DNA of 64,000 nucleotides from Flavobacterium sp. ACN6 (lineage in GTDB: Bacteria; Bacteroidota; Bacteroidia; Flavobacteriales; Flavobacteriaceae), in the NCBI RefSeq assembly GCF_002304005.1, contig NZ_MRCQ01000015.1:62001-126000 (forward strand), written 5' to 3'. The position numbers and the translations under genes are program-made. Under the pieces are notes generated by a model. The model ran no database searches. It was not told the DNA's origin and was given only the letters and a program-made list of their open reading frames with translations. Positions 1-7,117 of the stretch are shown here, piece by piece (the stretch's first letter is position 1; each line of letters begins with the position of its first letter).

Positions 1-57
1 GAAGTTGCCCGCAATGTCATAAAGAAGGAAGAAGAGGAGAAGAAAGGGAAATATTAG
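1..57 (+). CDS. 3' end of an unidentified CDS (partial)
   Basis: The first 18 codons of the window read open in frame 1 (EVARNVIKKEEEEKKGKY) and stop with TAG at 55-57. The tail is strongly charged, alternating Lys and Glu, as is common at protein C-termini. The rest of the gene lies before the window, so no function can be given. The next gene starts more than 200 bases later and shares no obvious operon with it. Confidence 0.5.
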   Translation, partial: EVARNVIKKEEEEKKGKY

Positions 58-269
58 TTTTTAAAGGAACGAATTATCTCCTAAAAAGGGATTTTTTGAA
101 TTGCAATTTAAAATTGGATTATTTGAATTTATCTATTTGTATTTCAGTTGTTTAGAATTCTTTAACTAAGTTTTGTAATTTTATGTTAAAAAAATAATGA
201 TTTGATAGCTGTTTTTTCAATATTTCTATGTTTTTTTGCTACAGTAAAATTGTAAACCCCAAATTCACT

Positions 270-719
270 ATGAAAAACATTATTACCATTGCTGCTTTGT
301 TCTTTAGCTTTGTTTCGTTTGCACAAATTAAAGTTCTTGAAACTGTTCCTGTTGAGAAATTAGGGAAAGTAAACAACAATTACATTCAAAAAATTGGAGA
401 TGAATATACTGTGTATTACACTACTATTCTAACTGATGATGATGCTTCTTCTAACCTAAGAAAATTTTCATTCAGAAATCTAAACAATGATTACACTAAT
501 CTTTATAACATTATTGTAGGTGGTTTTACTGCTACACCGTTATATGATATTAAGTTAGAATTACCTAACAATTACATCTGGTTACACTACACAAGTAATG
601 TTGTTCCAGATAAAGCTACAGTTCAATTTATGGTTTCCAGCAAAGAGAGAGACGCTGCTACAAACAATGTTTCTGAGCCTTTAGTAAAAGATCAAATCAG
701 TAAATTATTCCAAAAGTAA
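270..719 (+). CDS. Small secreted protein of unknown function
   Basis: 149 aa from the ATG at 270. This start was chosen because it begins directly with a signal peptide (MKNIITIAALFFSFVSFAQ); an in-frame start at 228 would add 14 residues in front of it. The mature part has no Cys and no motif I recognise, is rich in Asn, Thr and Tyr, and looks like an all-beta exported protein. It stands alone, with a strong hairpin terminator about 70 bases downstream. Function unknown. Confidence 0.7.
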   Translation: MKNIITIAALFFSFVSFAQIKVLETVPVEKLGKVNNNYIQKIGDEYTVYYTTILTDDDASSNLRKFSFRNLNNDYTNLYNIIVGGFTATPLYDIKLELPNNYIWLHYTSNVVPDKATVQFMVSSKERDAATNNVSEPLVKDQISKLFQK

Positions 720-785
720 TTTTTTTAAGGTTCAAAGGCTCAAAGTTTCTAAGGGACAAAGTTTTTAACCTTTATCTATAATTAT

Positions 786-817
786 AAAAAGCTGTTCTAA
801 TCGAACAGCTTTTTTTG
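786..817 (+). terminator. Rho-independent terminator
   Basis: Stem AAAAGCTGTTC / GAACAGCTTTT with a 5-base loop and a T run. It follows the secreted-protein gene ending at 719. Confidence 0.85.
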
Positions 818-894
818 TTTCAAGTTTAAGGTTTCAGGTTTGACATACTTTGTGTATAGTTTTGCGCAAATGCGCTAAGTTATTTTATTTATAG

Positions 895-985
895 CTTTTA
901 AAAGCAAAGTTCGCAAAGCTTTGTGGAATAAAACTTTGCGAACTTTACGTATACTTTGTGTGCTTTGCGATTAAAATTATACAGC
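895..985. repeat. Dispersed hairpin repeat, AAAGTTCGCAAAG family (copy 1)
   Basis: AAAGTTCGCAAAG at 906-918 pairs perfectly with CTTTGCGAACTTT at 934-946, followed by ACTTTGTGTGCTTTGCG. The same hairpin with the same downstream tail occurs at 58423-58485. The flanks (about 728-770 and 1000-1030) carry word-like AAGGTTCAAAG / CCTTTGAACCTT repeats. The whole 720-1039 gap holds no gene. Confidence 0.7.
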
Positions 986-1039
986 ATCCGAAGAAACTTT
1001 GTTCCTGTGAACCTTTGTCCCTTTGAACCTTACTAAAAG

Positions 1040-1618
1040 CTATATCTTCTTCACATACTGCGTTATAATCACAATCTGCTGTCCATCGACTTTTCCCTCA
1101 ATATATTCAGCGTTTTCGTGGTCTAGGCGAATGTTTCTCACGGCAGTTCCTTGTTTGGCAACCATGCTAGATCCTTTTACTTTAAGATCTTTAATTAAAA
1201 CAACAGAATCTCCGTGTTGTAGTACTAGGCCGTTGCTGTCACGGTGAACTAGTTTATTTTCGTCTTCTTCGCCTTCGCCCGTTGCTTTTGCCCATTCTAG
1301 AGTATCTTCGTCTAAGTACATCATATCGAGTAATTCCTGAGGCCATCCAGCAGCACGTAAACGGCTTAACATTCTCCAGGCAACAACTTGTACCGCGACA
1401 TTTTCATTCCACATGCTGTCGTTAAGGCATCTCCAGTGATTTAAATCAACATTATCTGGATTTTCAATTTGGTCAATACAGGTATTACAGGCTAATACAG
1501 CTTCATCAATTCCGCCTTTTTTAGTTGGAAGAACTTGATAAACTTTAAGGTTTTCTTCGTTTCCGCAAAGTTCACATTTTGATCCGCTTCGTTTGCTTAA
1601 TTCTCTTTCGATGCTCAT
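1040..1618 (-). CDS. PhnA/YjdM family zinc-ribbon protein
   Basis: 192 aa. The N-terminal zinc ribbon has Cys pairs C15ELC18 and C44NTC47. The C-terminal YjdM/PhnA domain (about residues 125-192) has the family pattern DSNGLVLQHGDSV...DLKVKG followed by a GT-VRNIRL strand. Despite the name, the family is not the phosphonoacetate hydrolase, and its biochemical role is unsettled. Bacteroidota versions are longer than the roughly 110-aa E. coli protein because of a middle segment (about residues 55-120) between the two parts, as here. It stands alone on the minus strand. Confidence 0.85.
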   Translation of the reverse strand: MSIERELSKRSGSKCELCGNEENLKVYQVLPTKKGGIDEAVLACNTCIDQIENPDNVDLNHWRCLNDSMWNENVAVQVVAWRMLSRLRAAGWPQELLDMMYLDEDTLEWAKATGEGEEDENKLVHRDSNGLVLQHGDSVVLIKDLKVKGSSMVAKQGTAVRNIRLDHENAEYIEGKVDGQQIVIITQYVKKI

Positions 1619-1689
1619 TATTTATTGTTTGTTTTAAAAATGCGAAATTACTTATAATTTACTTCGCTTGCAAGTTTATGAATTTTTTG

Positions 1690-1770
1690 TCATTGCGAGG
1701 AACGAAGCAATCTCACTACTTAATTTTAGCAGAGTATTGCATAATGCGTTTGCTTCGTTCCTCGCAACAA
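1690..1770. repeat. Intergenic inverted repeat with 15-bp arms
   Basis: GCGAGGAACGAAGCA (1695-1709) and its exact reverse complement (1751-1765) flank a 41-base loop, between coaD (ends 1785) and the PhnA gene (starts 1618), both on the minus strand. From memory, CATTGCGAGGAACGAAGCAATC words are scattered through Flavobacterium intergenic DNA. Confidence 0.75.
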
Positions 1771-1784
1771 CTTGTTGCGATGTA

Positions 1785-2243
1785 TTATTTCTTCACCCTA
1801 ACAGCATCAGGAACCAGCATTTCATATTCGCCTCCATGACGCAATACATCACGAACAATACTCGAACTGATAAACGAGGTACTCGCAGCGGTTAATAAAA
1901 ACACCGTTTCTATTTTTGACAGTTTTCTATTCGTGTGCGCGATAGCTTTTTCGAATTCGAAATCGGCTGGGTTACGTAAACCTCTTAGAATGAAATTTGC
2001 TTTTAATTTTTTAGCTAAATCAATTGTTAATCCTTCATAAGTGATAACGGAAACTTTAGGTTCGTCTTTGAAAGTTTCTTCGATAAAGCGTTTTCTTTCT
2101 TCTAATGAAAACATGTATTTTTTTTCGGCATTTACACCAATGGCAATTACAATTTCATCAAATAAAGGAATTCCTCTTTTGATAATGTCTTCGTGTCCTA
2201 GTGTTATCGGGTCAAATGATCCGGGAAATATGGCTTTTCGCAT
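1785..2243 (-). CDS. coaD: Pantetheine-phosphate adenylyltransferase
   Basis: 152 aa, the usual length. It transfers AMP from ATP to 4'-phosphopantetheine, the fourth step of coenzyme A synthesis, in the cytoplasm. The nucleotidyltransferase signature GSFDPITLGH is at residues 8-17 (T-x-G-H ATP loop), followed by the family strand NFILRGLRNPADFEFE and the C-terminal ISSSIVR loop near residue 125 that closes over ATP. It lies downstream of the DUF421 gene on the same strand with about 100 bases between them, containing AAGGTTCAAAG and TTGGAATTT word repeats, so co-transcription is possible but not shown. Confidence 0.95.
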   Translation of the reverse strand: MRKAIFPGSFDPITLGHEDIIKRGIPLFDEIVIAIGVNAEKKYMFSLEERKRFIEETFKDEPKVSVITYEGLTIDLAKKLKANFILRGLRNPADFEFEKAIAHTNRKLSKIETVFLLTAASTSFISSSIVRDVLRHGGEYEMLVPDAVRVKK

Positions 2244-2350
2244 TTTTTTTTAAGGTTCAGAGGTTCAAAGTTGCAAAGGTTCAAAGTTTAATTAGAGGAC
2301 TTGAAACTTCGGTTTTGGAATTTGGAATTTATAAAATTTGGAATTTATAT

Positions 2351-3043
2351 TTATGTGATTCTTTTAGTATTAATTGCCGCTACCCATTCTTCTTTTTGGC
2401 AGACTTTGCATTTCGATGTTCCTACTTTTTTTTCTTCGGTGTGACCGCAAAAGGTGCAGGAGTAAATTCCGTCCGTTAGAATTTCTTTGCTTTTTTGATG
2501 AAATAGCAAGGGTAAAATGGGAAGTCCGTGTTTTACTTCTTCGTCTTCATAGAAAAAAACACTTATTTCACCGCTTGTTTCTATAAAGGCGTGCTTAACC
2601 TGTCCTAAATGTTCGATTGATTTTATGCGAAGTTCTGAGAAAAATTCGTCCTGCGCCAAAGTTTCTTTTTTGAAACTCGATACAGAGAATTTCCCATCGT
2701 TGATTAGGCATTCGGTTTTACCTTCTATAAATTCTTCGAATTTTTTACTTTTTCCCGTAAGCCAGGTTACACCGCGGTACAAAGTGATAATTACTAAGAA
2801 AACAATCGCTGCTGGCACGATTCCGACATCTTCATAAAACATAGGGTCGCCGGCGGCAGATCCAAGGGCAATAACGATTACAGTTTCGAAAATTGATAAT
2901 TGTTTAACGCCTCTTTTACCAGCTAATTTTAAAGTTAGCAGTAAAATAATAAACATTACCGTTGAACGAAATATTACCTCCAGCAGAAAAATTTCTGGGA
3001 GTTCGTTAAAGAAAAGTCTATTCCATTCAAAGATTTGTTTCAT
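2351..3043 (-). CDS. DUF421 (YetF/YcaP-type) membrane protein with C-terminal zinc ribbon
   Basis: 230 aa. The first part has hydrophobic segments at about residues 17-40, 50-65 and 74-93, with the DUF421 signature LAGKRGVKQLSIFE followed by a DP pair. The soluble part (about 100-190) has the family's ECLINDG and LAQDEFFSELR pattern. The last 37 residues add two Cys pairs, C196-x2-C199 and C212-x2-C215, that look like a rubredoxin-like zinc ribbon and are not part of the standard family. The role of DUF421 proteins is poorly known. The protein should sit in the inner membrane. Confidence 0.85.
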   Translation of the reverse strand: MKQIFEWNRLFFNELPEIFLLEVIFRSTVMFIILLLTLKLAGKRGVKQLSIFETVIVIALGSAAGDPMFYEDVGIVPAAIVFLVIITLYRGVTWLTGKSKKFEEFIEGKTECLINDGKFSVSSFKKETLAQDEFFSELRIKSIEHLGQVKHAFIETSGEISVFFYEDEEVKHGLPILPLLFHQKSKEILTDGIYSCTFCGHTEEKKVGTSKCKVCQKEEWVAAINTKRIT

Positions 3044-3049
3044 TTTTTT

Positions 3050-3160
3050 TTAAGGTGCTAAGTTTCTGAGATTCTAAGGTACTAAGATTTGTGTGTAGAA
3101 AGTGAAATTTAAAAAAGAAAAGTGCTAAGATCTTAGAACCTTAGCACCTTAGTATCTTAG
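3050..3160. repeat. Word-like TTAG/CTAA intergenic repeat, foldable
   Basis: The left part has AAGGTGCTAAG, GATTCTAAGG and TACTAAG. The right part has CTTAGAACCTTAGCACCTTAG and TATCTTAGCATCTT, largely the reverse complement of the left. Related words occur at 23626-23665 and 58500-58542. Confidence 0.6.
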
Positions 3161-3165
3161 CATCT

Positions 3166-4137
3166 TTAAATAAGCGCTAACTCAATTGCATTTGTAAATA
3201 AATCTTCCAGAGAAATTCCAGCTGCTTTGGCTTGCTGCGGAATCAAACTTTCTGTTGTTAAACCTGGAATGGTATTCATTTCAAGCATATATGGCTCGTT
3301 GTCTACGATGATGAATTCGCTTCTTGAGAAACCTTTCATTTTTAAAACTTCGTAAGCACGTTTTGCTGTTTCTCCCACTTTTTGAGTTAACTCGTCAGAG
3401 ATTCTCGCTGGTGTGATTTCTTGTGATTTTCCTTCGTATTTGGCTTCGTAATCGAAGAAATCATTGTCTGAAACGATTTCTGTTATTGGCAGCACTTTAA
3501 TTTCACCTTTGTAGTTAATTACGCCGACAGAAACTTCAGTTCCATCAAGGAAACTTTCGATGATGATTTCGTTGTCTTCTTTGTACGCCACTTCAATTGC
3601 GATTGGCAGTTCGGCGGCGGTTTTTACTTTTGAAATTCCGAAGCTTGATCCTGCTTTGTTTGGTTTTACAAAACATGGTAAACCTACTTTTTTAACGATT
3701 TCGTCTGTATTAATTTCGTCTCCTTTATTCAAATAGTAAGAGATTGCCGTTTTGATTCCGTATGGTTTTAAAACCGATAATAAATCTCTTTTATTGAAAG
3801 TAAGCGCAGATTGGTAATAATCGCAAGAAGATTGCGGTAATCCGATTAATTCGAAATAAGCCTGCATTAATCCATCTTCTCCCGGAGTTCCGTGAATGGC
3901 GTTGAAAACACAGTCAAATGTAATTTTTTCTCCATTTACAGTAACTGAAAAATCATTTCTATCGATTGGGAATTCGGCATCGTTTTGGTCTACATAAACC
4001 CATTTCTCTTTAAAAATATGAATTCGGAATCCGTTGTATTTTGTTTTGTCAAGATATTGGTAGACAACGTTTCCGCTGATAAGCGAAATTTTGTATTCGC
4101 TTGAATATCCGCCCATGATGATGGCAATGTTTTTCAT
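3166..4137 (-). CDS. ddl: D-alanine--D-alanine ligase
   Basis: 323 aa, typical length. It joins two D-Ala with ATP to make the dipeptide end of the peptidoglycan precursor, in the cytoplasm. It is an ATP-grasp enzyme with an N-terminal GGYSSEYKISL loop near residue 8, a central ATP-binding strand PCFVKPNKAGSSFGISKV, and a C-terminal metal site with Glu286 and Asn288 (EMNTIPGLT). The neighbouring PASTA protein also suggests a cell-wall theme, though it lies on the other strand. The upstream region is taken up by repeats rather than by another gene. Confidence 0.95.
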   Translation of the reverse strand: MKNIAIIMGGYSSEYKISLISGNVVYQYLDKTKYNGFRIHIFKEKWVYVDQNDAEFPIDRNDFSVTVNGEKITFDCVFNAIHGTPGEDGLMQAYFELIGLPQSSCDYYQSALTFNKRDLLSVLKPYGIKTAISYYLNKGDEINTDEIVKKVGLPCFVKPNKAGSSFGISKVKTAAELPIAIEVAYKEDNEIIIESFLDGTEVSVGVINYKGEIKVLPITEIVSDNDFFDYEAKYEGKSQEITPARISDELTQKVGETAKRAYEVLKMKGFSRSEFIIVDNEPYMLEMNTIPGLTTESLIPQQAKAAGISLEDLFTNAIELALI

Positions 4138-4140
4138 TTT

Positions 4141-4275
4141 TTTATGTTTAATCGTTTTGTTGTTTTATTGTTTAACCGTTTATTTGTTTAAACTGTTTAA
4201 TCGTTTTATTTAACTGTTTAATTGTTTAGCTGTTTTGTTGTTTAATTGTTTAAACTGTTTAATCGTTTTATTGCT
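4141..4275. repeat. Degenerate GTTTAA(T/C)(C/T)GTTT word repeat
   Basis: About ten imperfect copies of a 12-14 base word (TGTTTAATCGTTTTATT, TGTTTAACCGTTTAT and similar) lie directly upstream of ddl. The reverse-complement words (CGATTAAACGATTAAACG) occur at 55630-55668 beside rlmH. Confidence 0.65.
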
Positions 4276-4317
4276 TATTGAACGATTTTTAATGTTTTTT
4301 GTTTTTGTTCGTTACGT

Positions 4318-4393
4318 TTGTCAGACTGAGCGAAGTCGAAGTCCCGTTTGCTGAATCACTTTGCGGGGACTTTGACTTCGCTCAGTCTGACAA
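4318..4393. repeat. GTCAGACTGAGCGAAG hairpin element (copy 1)
   Basis: GTCAGACTGAGCGAAGTC at 4320-4337 pairs with GACTTCGCTCAGTCTGAC ending at 4391; the arms can extend over about 24 bases with one or two mismatches. A second copy is at 60268-60338. Confidence 0.8.
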
Positions 4394-4441
4394 TTGAATT
4401 TCGCTTATTTTGCAATAGAACCGAAAAATGAATTTATGAAA

Positions 4442-4532
4442 ACGAGTGGCCTAGCCCTGATGGAAGCGGCATCCTTTTTCTGGCTCCTTTAGCCGGGAAA
4501 AGATACAGCGGACAGCAGGAAACAGCTCCTTG
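4442..4532 (+). ncRNA. Candidate structured RNA / dispersed element, AGCCC...AGCGGA core (copy 1)
   Basis: Order of parts: GAGTGGCCTAGCCCTGATGG, GAAGCGGCATCC, a variable hairpin (CTTTTTCTGGCT / AGCCGGGAAAAG), then GATACAGCGGACAGCAGGAAACAGCTCC. The same order and core words recur at 16825-16955 and on the minus strand at 45434-45605 with unrelated sequence in the variable hairpin. Conserved ends with a variable stem suggest a folded RNA. From memory it may be the Flavo-1 motif, which I could not check. Confidence 0.5.
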
Positions 4533-4638
4533 AAATTGAAATTCTAATTTTTTAAAACTTCAAATTCCAAACTTCCTTTGTTTTCGATTATAATGGCAAT
4601 CTTGCTACTTTCTTGTTTTAAACAAAATTATCATTTTT

Positions 4639-4670
4639 TTTGAAACGAAATAGGTTTATCTTTGCGACTA
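4639..4670 (+). promoter_or_regulatory. Bacteroidota-type promoter of the PASTA-rluD operon
   Basis: A TATCTTTG box at 4657-4664 fits the -7 consensus TAnnTTTG. A TTTG at 4639-4642 is present but the spacing (14) is short, so the -33 element is uncertain. The box lies between the possible starts 4640 and 4685 and decides for the latter. Confidence 0.6.
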
Positions 4671-4684
4671 ATAAAAATAAATTT

Positions 4685-5302
4685 ATGAGTTTACGTCAGT
4701 ATTTAACAAGCCGAGTTTTTTTCTTGCAATTGCTTGCTGCCGCAGCTATTATAGCGGTTATAGGTTATTTATTTATGCATTGGTTGACTTTTACAACTGA
4801 TCACGGACATGAAATTGCTGTTCCGAATTTGTCTAAATTGACTGAAGAGCAGGTTGAAGCAAAATTGGATGAACTGGATTTGGATTATGTTCTTTTGGAT
4901 AGTGTTGACTACAGAAGTGAATTCCCAAAATATAGCGTTGTTGAGCAGGATCCGCTGCCGGGAACGAAGGTAAAAGTAGGTCGCAAGATTTATATTAAGA
5001 TTAATGCTTCAGGTTTCTCATCTGTTAAAATTCCTGATTTGATCGAGAAAACATATCGTGAGGCTGTGCCGACTTTGAAGGCTTTAGGTCTTGAACTTGG
5101 AACGATTACGTATATTCCGAATCTTGGAAAAGATATGGTTTTGGAAATGCGTTTGAAAGGAAGAAATTTAAAAGTAGGAGACCGCGTTTTGAAAGCGTCT
5201 AAAATCGATTTGGTTTTAGGTGATGGAAAAGCAAGTTATGTAGATGAAAGCCAGTCAGACAGTACTGCAGCGCCTGTAGAAACCCCAAATGATGAACAAT
5301 AA
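4685..5302 (+). CDS. PASTA domain protein, membrane anchored
   Basis: 205 aa from the ATG at 4685. A start at 4640 would place the promoter inside the gene, so 4685 is preferred. One hydrophobic anchor at about residues 10-33 follows a short cytoplasmic end, then periplasmic PASTA repeats (about 40-110 and 110-180; for example SVVEQDPLPGTKVKVGRKIYIKI broken into its V-x-Q-x-P-x-x-G core) and a Ser/Glu-rich tail. In other bacteria PASTA domains bind muropeptides or serve in assembly. There is no kinase domain here. It overlaps the next gene by 14 bases, so the two are translationally coupled. Confidence 0.85.
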   Translation: MSLRQYLTSRVFFLQLLAAAAIIAVIGYLFMHWLTFTTDHGHEIAVPNLSKLTEEQVEAKLDELDLDYVLLDSVDYRSEFPKYSVVEQDPLPGTKVKVGRKIYIKINASGFSSVKIPDLIEKTYREAVPTLKALGLELGTITYIPNLGKDMVLEMRLKGRNLKVGDRVLKASKIDLVLGDGKASYVDESQSDSTAAPVETPNDEQ

Positions 5303-6335
5303 TATTGAAAATTTAGATCTGGAAGACGAATTATTCGAACATTTTAGATTTGAAGTCCCTAAAGGTCAGGCGCTTTTGCGTATTGACAAATATTTAATGA
5401 ATTTGATTCAGAATGCTACACGAAATAAAATTCAGAACGCAGCAACTGAAGGAAACATTTTTGTAAATGATATTCCGGTAAAATCAAATTACAAGGTTAA
5501 ACCTTTTGATGTGGTGACGGTTATGTTATCGCATCCGCCGTTTGAAAATCATATTCTTCCAGAGGATCTTCCGCTGAATATTGTGTATGAAGATGATGCT
5601 CTTTTATTGATTAATAAAGAGCCTGGAATGGTGGTGCACCCAGGTCACGGAAATTATACTGGAACTTTGGTAAATGCTTTGGCGCATCATTTTGATAATC
5701 TGCCAATGAACAGCAGTGAGCGCCCAGGTTTGGTACATCGAATTGATAAGGATACGTCTGGACTTTTGGTTGTGGCTAAAACGGAAGCGGCTATGACGCA
5801 TTTGGCAAAGCAGTTTGAAGCTAAAACTTCTGAACGTGAGTATATTGCTCTTGTGTGGGGAAATGTTGCTGCTGAGAGCGGTACAATTGAAGGAAATCTT
5901 GCCAGACATTTGAAAGACCGAATGCAAATGGCTGTTTTTGATGATCCTGAAATTGGAAAACCTGCTATTACGCATTATAAAGTTTTGGAGCGTTTTGGTT
6001 ATGTGACTTTGATTTCGTGTAAACTAGAAACAGGAAGAACTCACCAGATTCGTGCGCACATGAAGCATATTGGGCATCCGTTATTTAATGATGAACGTTA
6101 CGGCGGTCATTTGATTTTGAAAGGAACGACTTTTACAAAATACAAGCAGTTTATAGAGAACTGTTTTAAAGCGTTGCCACGTCAGGCACTGCATGCGAAG
6201 ACACTTGGTTTTGTTCACCCAAATACGGGAGAATTAATGCGTTTTGATACAGAACTGCCTCAAGATTTTCAGGATTGTATCGAGAAATGGCGTAACTATG
6301 TGAAGTCGCATAACACAGACGAAGAGGAGAATTAA
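5289..6335 (+). CDS. rluD: RluD-type 23S rRNA pseudouridine synthase
   Basis: 348 aa. It isomerises uridines of the large-subunit rRNA to pseudouridine. The N-terminal S4 RNA-binding domain (about residues 25-85) is followed by the catalytic RluA/RluD domain. The active-site motif HRIDKDTSGLL contains the catalytic Asp, and the later GRTHQIRAHM matches the family's substrate-binding motif. Two ATGs lie at the start (5289 and 5292); either leaves an overlap with the PASTA gene. The family assignment is firm. The exact sites (1911/1915/1917 for true RluD) are inferred from Bacteroidota orthologues rather than seen. Confidence 0.9.
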   Translation: MMNNNIENLDLEDELFEHFRFEVPKGQALLRIDKYLMNLIQNATRNKIQNAATEGNIFVNDIPVKSNYKVKPFDVVTVMLSHPPFENHILPEDLPLNIVYEDDALLLINKEPGMVVHPGHGNYTGTLVNALAHHFDNLPMNSSERPGLVHRIDKDTSGLLVVAKTEAAMTHLAKQFEAKTSEREYIALVWGNVAAESGTIEGNLARHLKDRMQMAVFDDPEIGKPAITHYKVLERFGYVTLISCKLETGRTHQIRAHMKHIGHPLFNDERYGGHLILKGTTFTKYKQFIENCFKALPRQALHAKTLGFVHPNTGELMRFDTELPQDFQDCIEKWRNYVKSHNTDEEEN

Positions 6336-6386
6336 TTTGATAATTTGTCAATTAGAAAATTAGATAGTTTTACTTGAAATATAAAC

Positions 6387-6417
6387 AAAAAAAAGCTCCT
6401 TTTTGGAGCTTTTTTTT
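6387..6417. terminator. Bidirectional terminator
   Basis: A-run, GCTCC, five-T loop, GGAGC, T-run. It can serve rluD (ends 6335) on the plus strand and the lipoprotein gene (ends 6505) on the minus strand. Confidence 0.85.
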
Positions 6418-6504
6418 GTTTTCAACTATTAAAATATTGAGTTAATTAAGAAAAATTAATCGCAGCACTTAATTAACTTAATATCTTAATGGTAAATATA
6501 TTTT

Positions 6505-7116
6505 TTACAATGTTTTAATTTTGAAATCAGTTATTTTGACTTCTCCGTTTGTGATAAATCCTATTTTTCCTTTTTGGCTTAAATAGCTTTTTTCAAGTGA
6601 ACATTCTACTGATGTTTTGTTGTCTATGGAAAAGTATAATTGATTGTTTAAGACTTTAATTTTAACCGAATACCATTTGTTGTTTTCTAACTTCATTGGT
6701 TTTTTGAATAAAGTGGGGCCGCCGCGTTTTTCGTATTCGTCGCTGTTTTTGTGGTAAACCCCTTTTCCTATTACAATGTTTTGGTCAATTTGATAGAGAT
6801 AGGTTCTGATGTAATTTTCTTTGTCTAAATTGAGCATTACTTCAAAAAGTGATTCTTTTGTCATGTTGACTTTGAAATCTATTTCATAGTTTTTTGGAAG
6901 TTGTTTTTTAGATTCTAAAACTCCCCATTTAGACAATGAACCTGTTCCTGTAATGGTATCGTTTTTTGAAATCCATTGCTGGGACATTATTTTCCAGCTT
7001 GATTTTAGTTGAGATGATGTATTAAAAGTATATTCTTTTTTTGCTGTTGAAATTGTACTCGAACAAGAAAACAATAAGAACTGCAAAACTAGAATTAAGG
7101 ATATTTTGATTTTCAT
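6505..7116 (-). CDS. Lipoprotein with a laminin-G/DUF1080-like beta-sandwich
   Basis: 203 aa. A lipoprotein signal peptide ends in LLFSC (Cys18), so it should be anchored to a membrane. The C-terminal region, with KWYSVKIKVLNNQLYFSID and KGKIGFITNGEVKITDFKIK (read as two separate strands), is the pattern of concanavalin-like or DUF1080-type domains that bind or cut sugars. No catalytic residues can be pointed to. The start codon lies one base after the stop of the ABC ATPase gene, so the two are one transcription unit. Confidence 0.65.
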   Translation of the reverse strand: MKIKISLILVLQFLLFSCSSTISTAKKEYTFNTSSQLKSSWKIMSQQWISKNDTITGTGSLSKWGVLESKKQLPKNYEIDFKVNMTKESLFEVMLNLDKENYIRTYLYQIDQNIVIGKGVYHKNSDEYEKRGGPTLFKKPMKLENNKWYSVKIKVLNNQLYFSIDNKTSVECSLEKSYLSQKGKIGFITNGEVKITDFKIKTL

Positions 7117-7117
7117 T

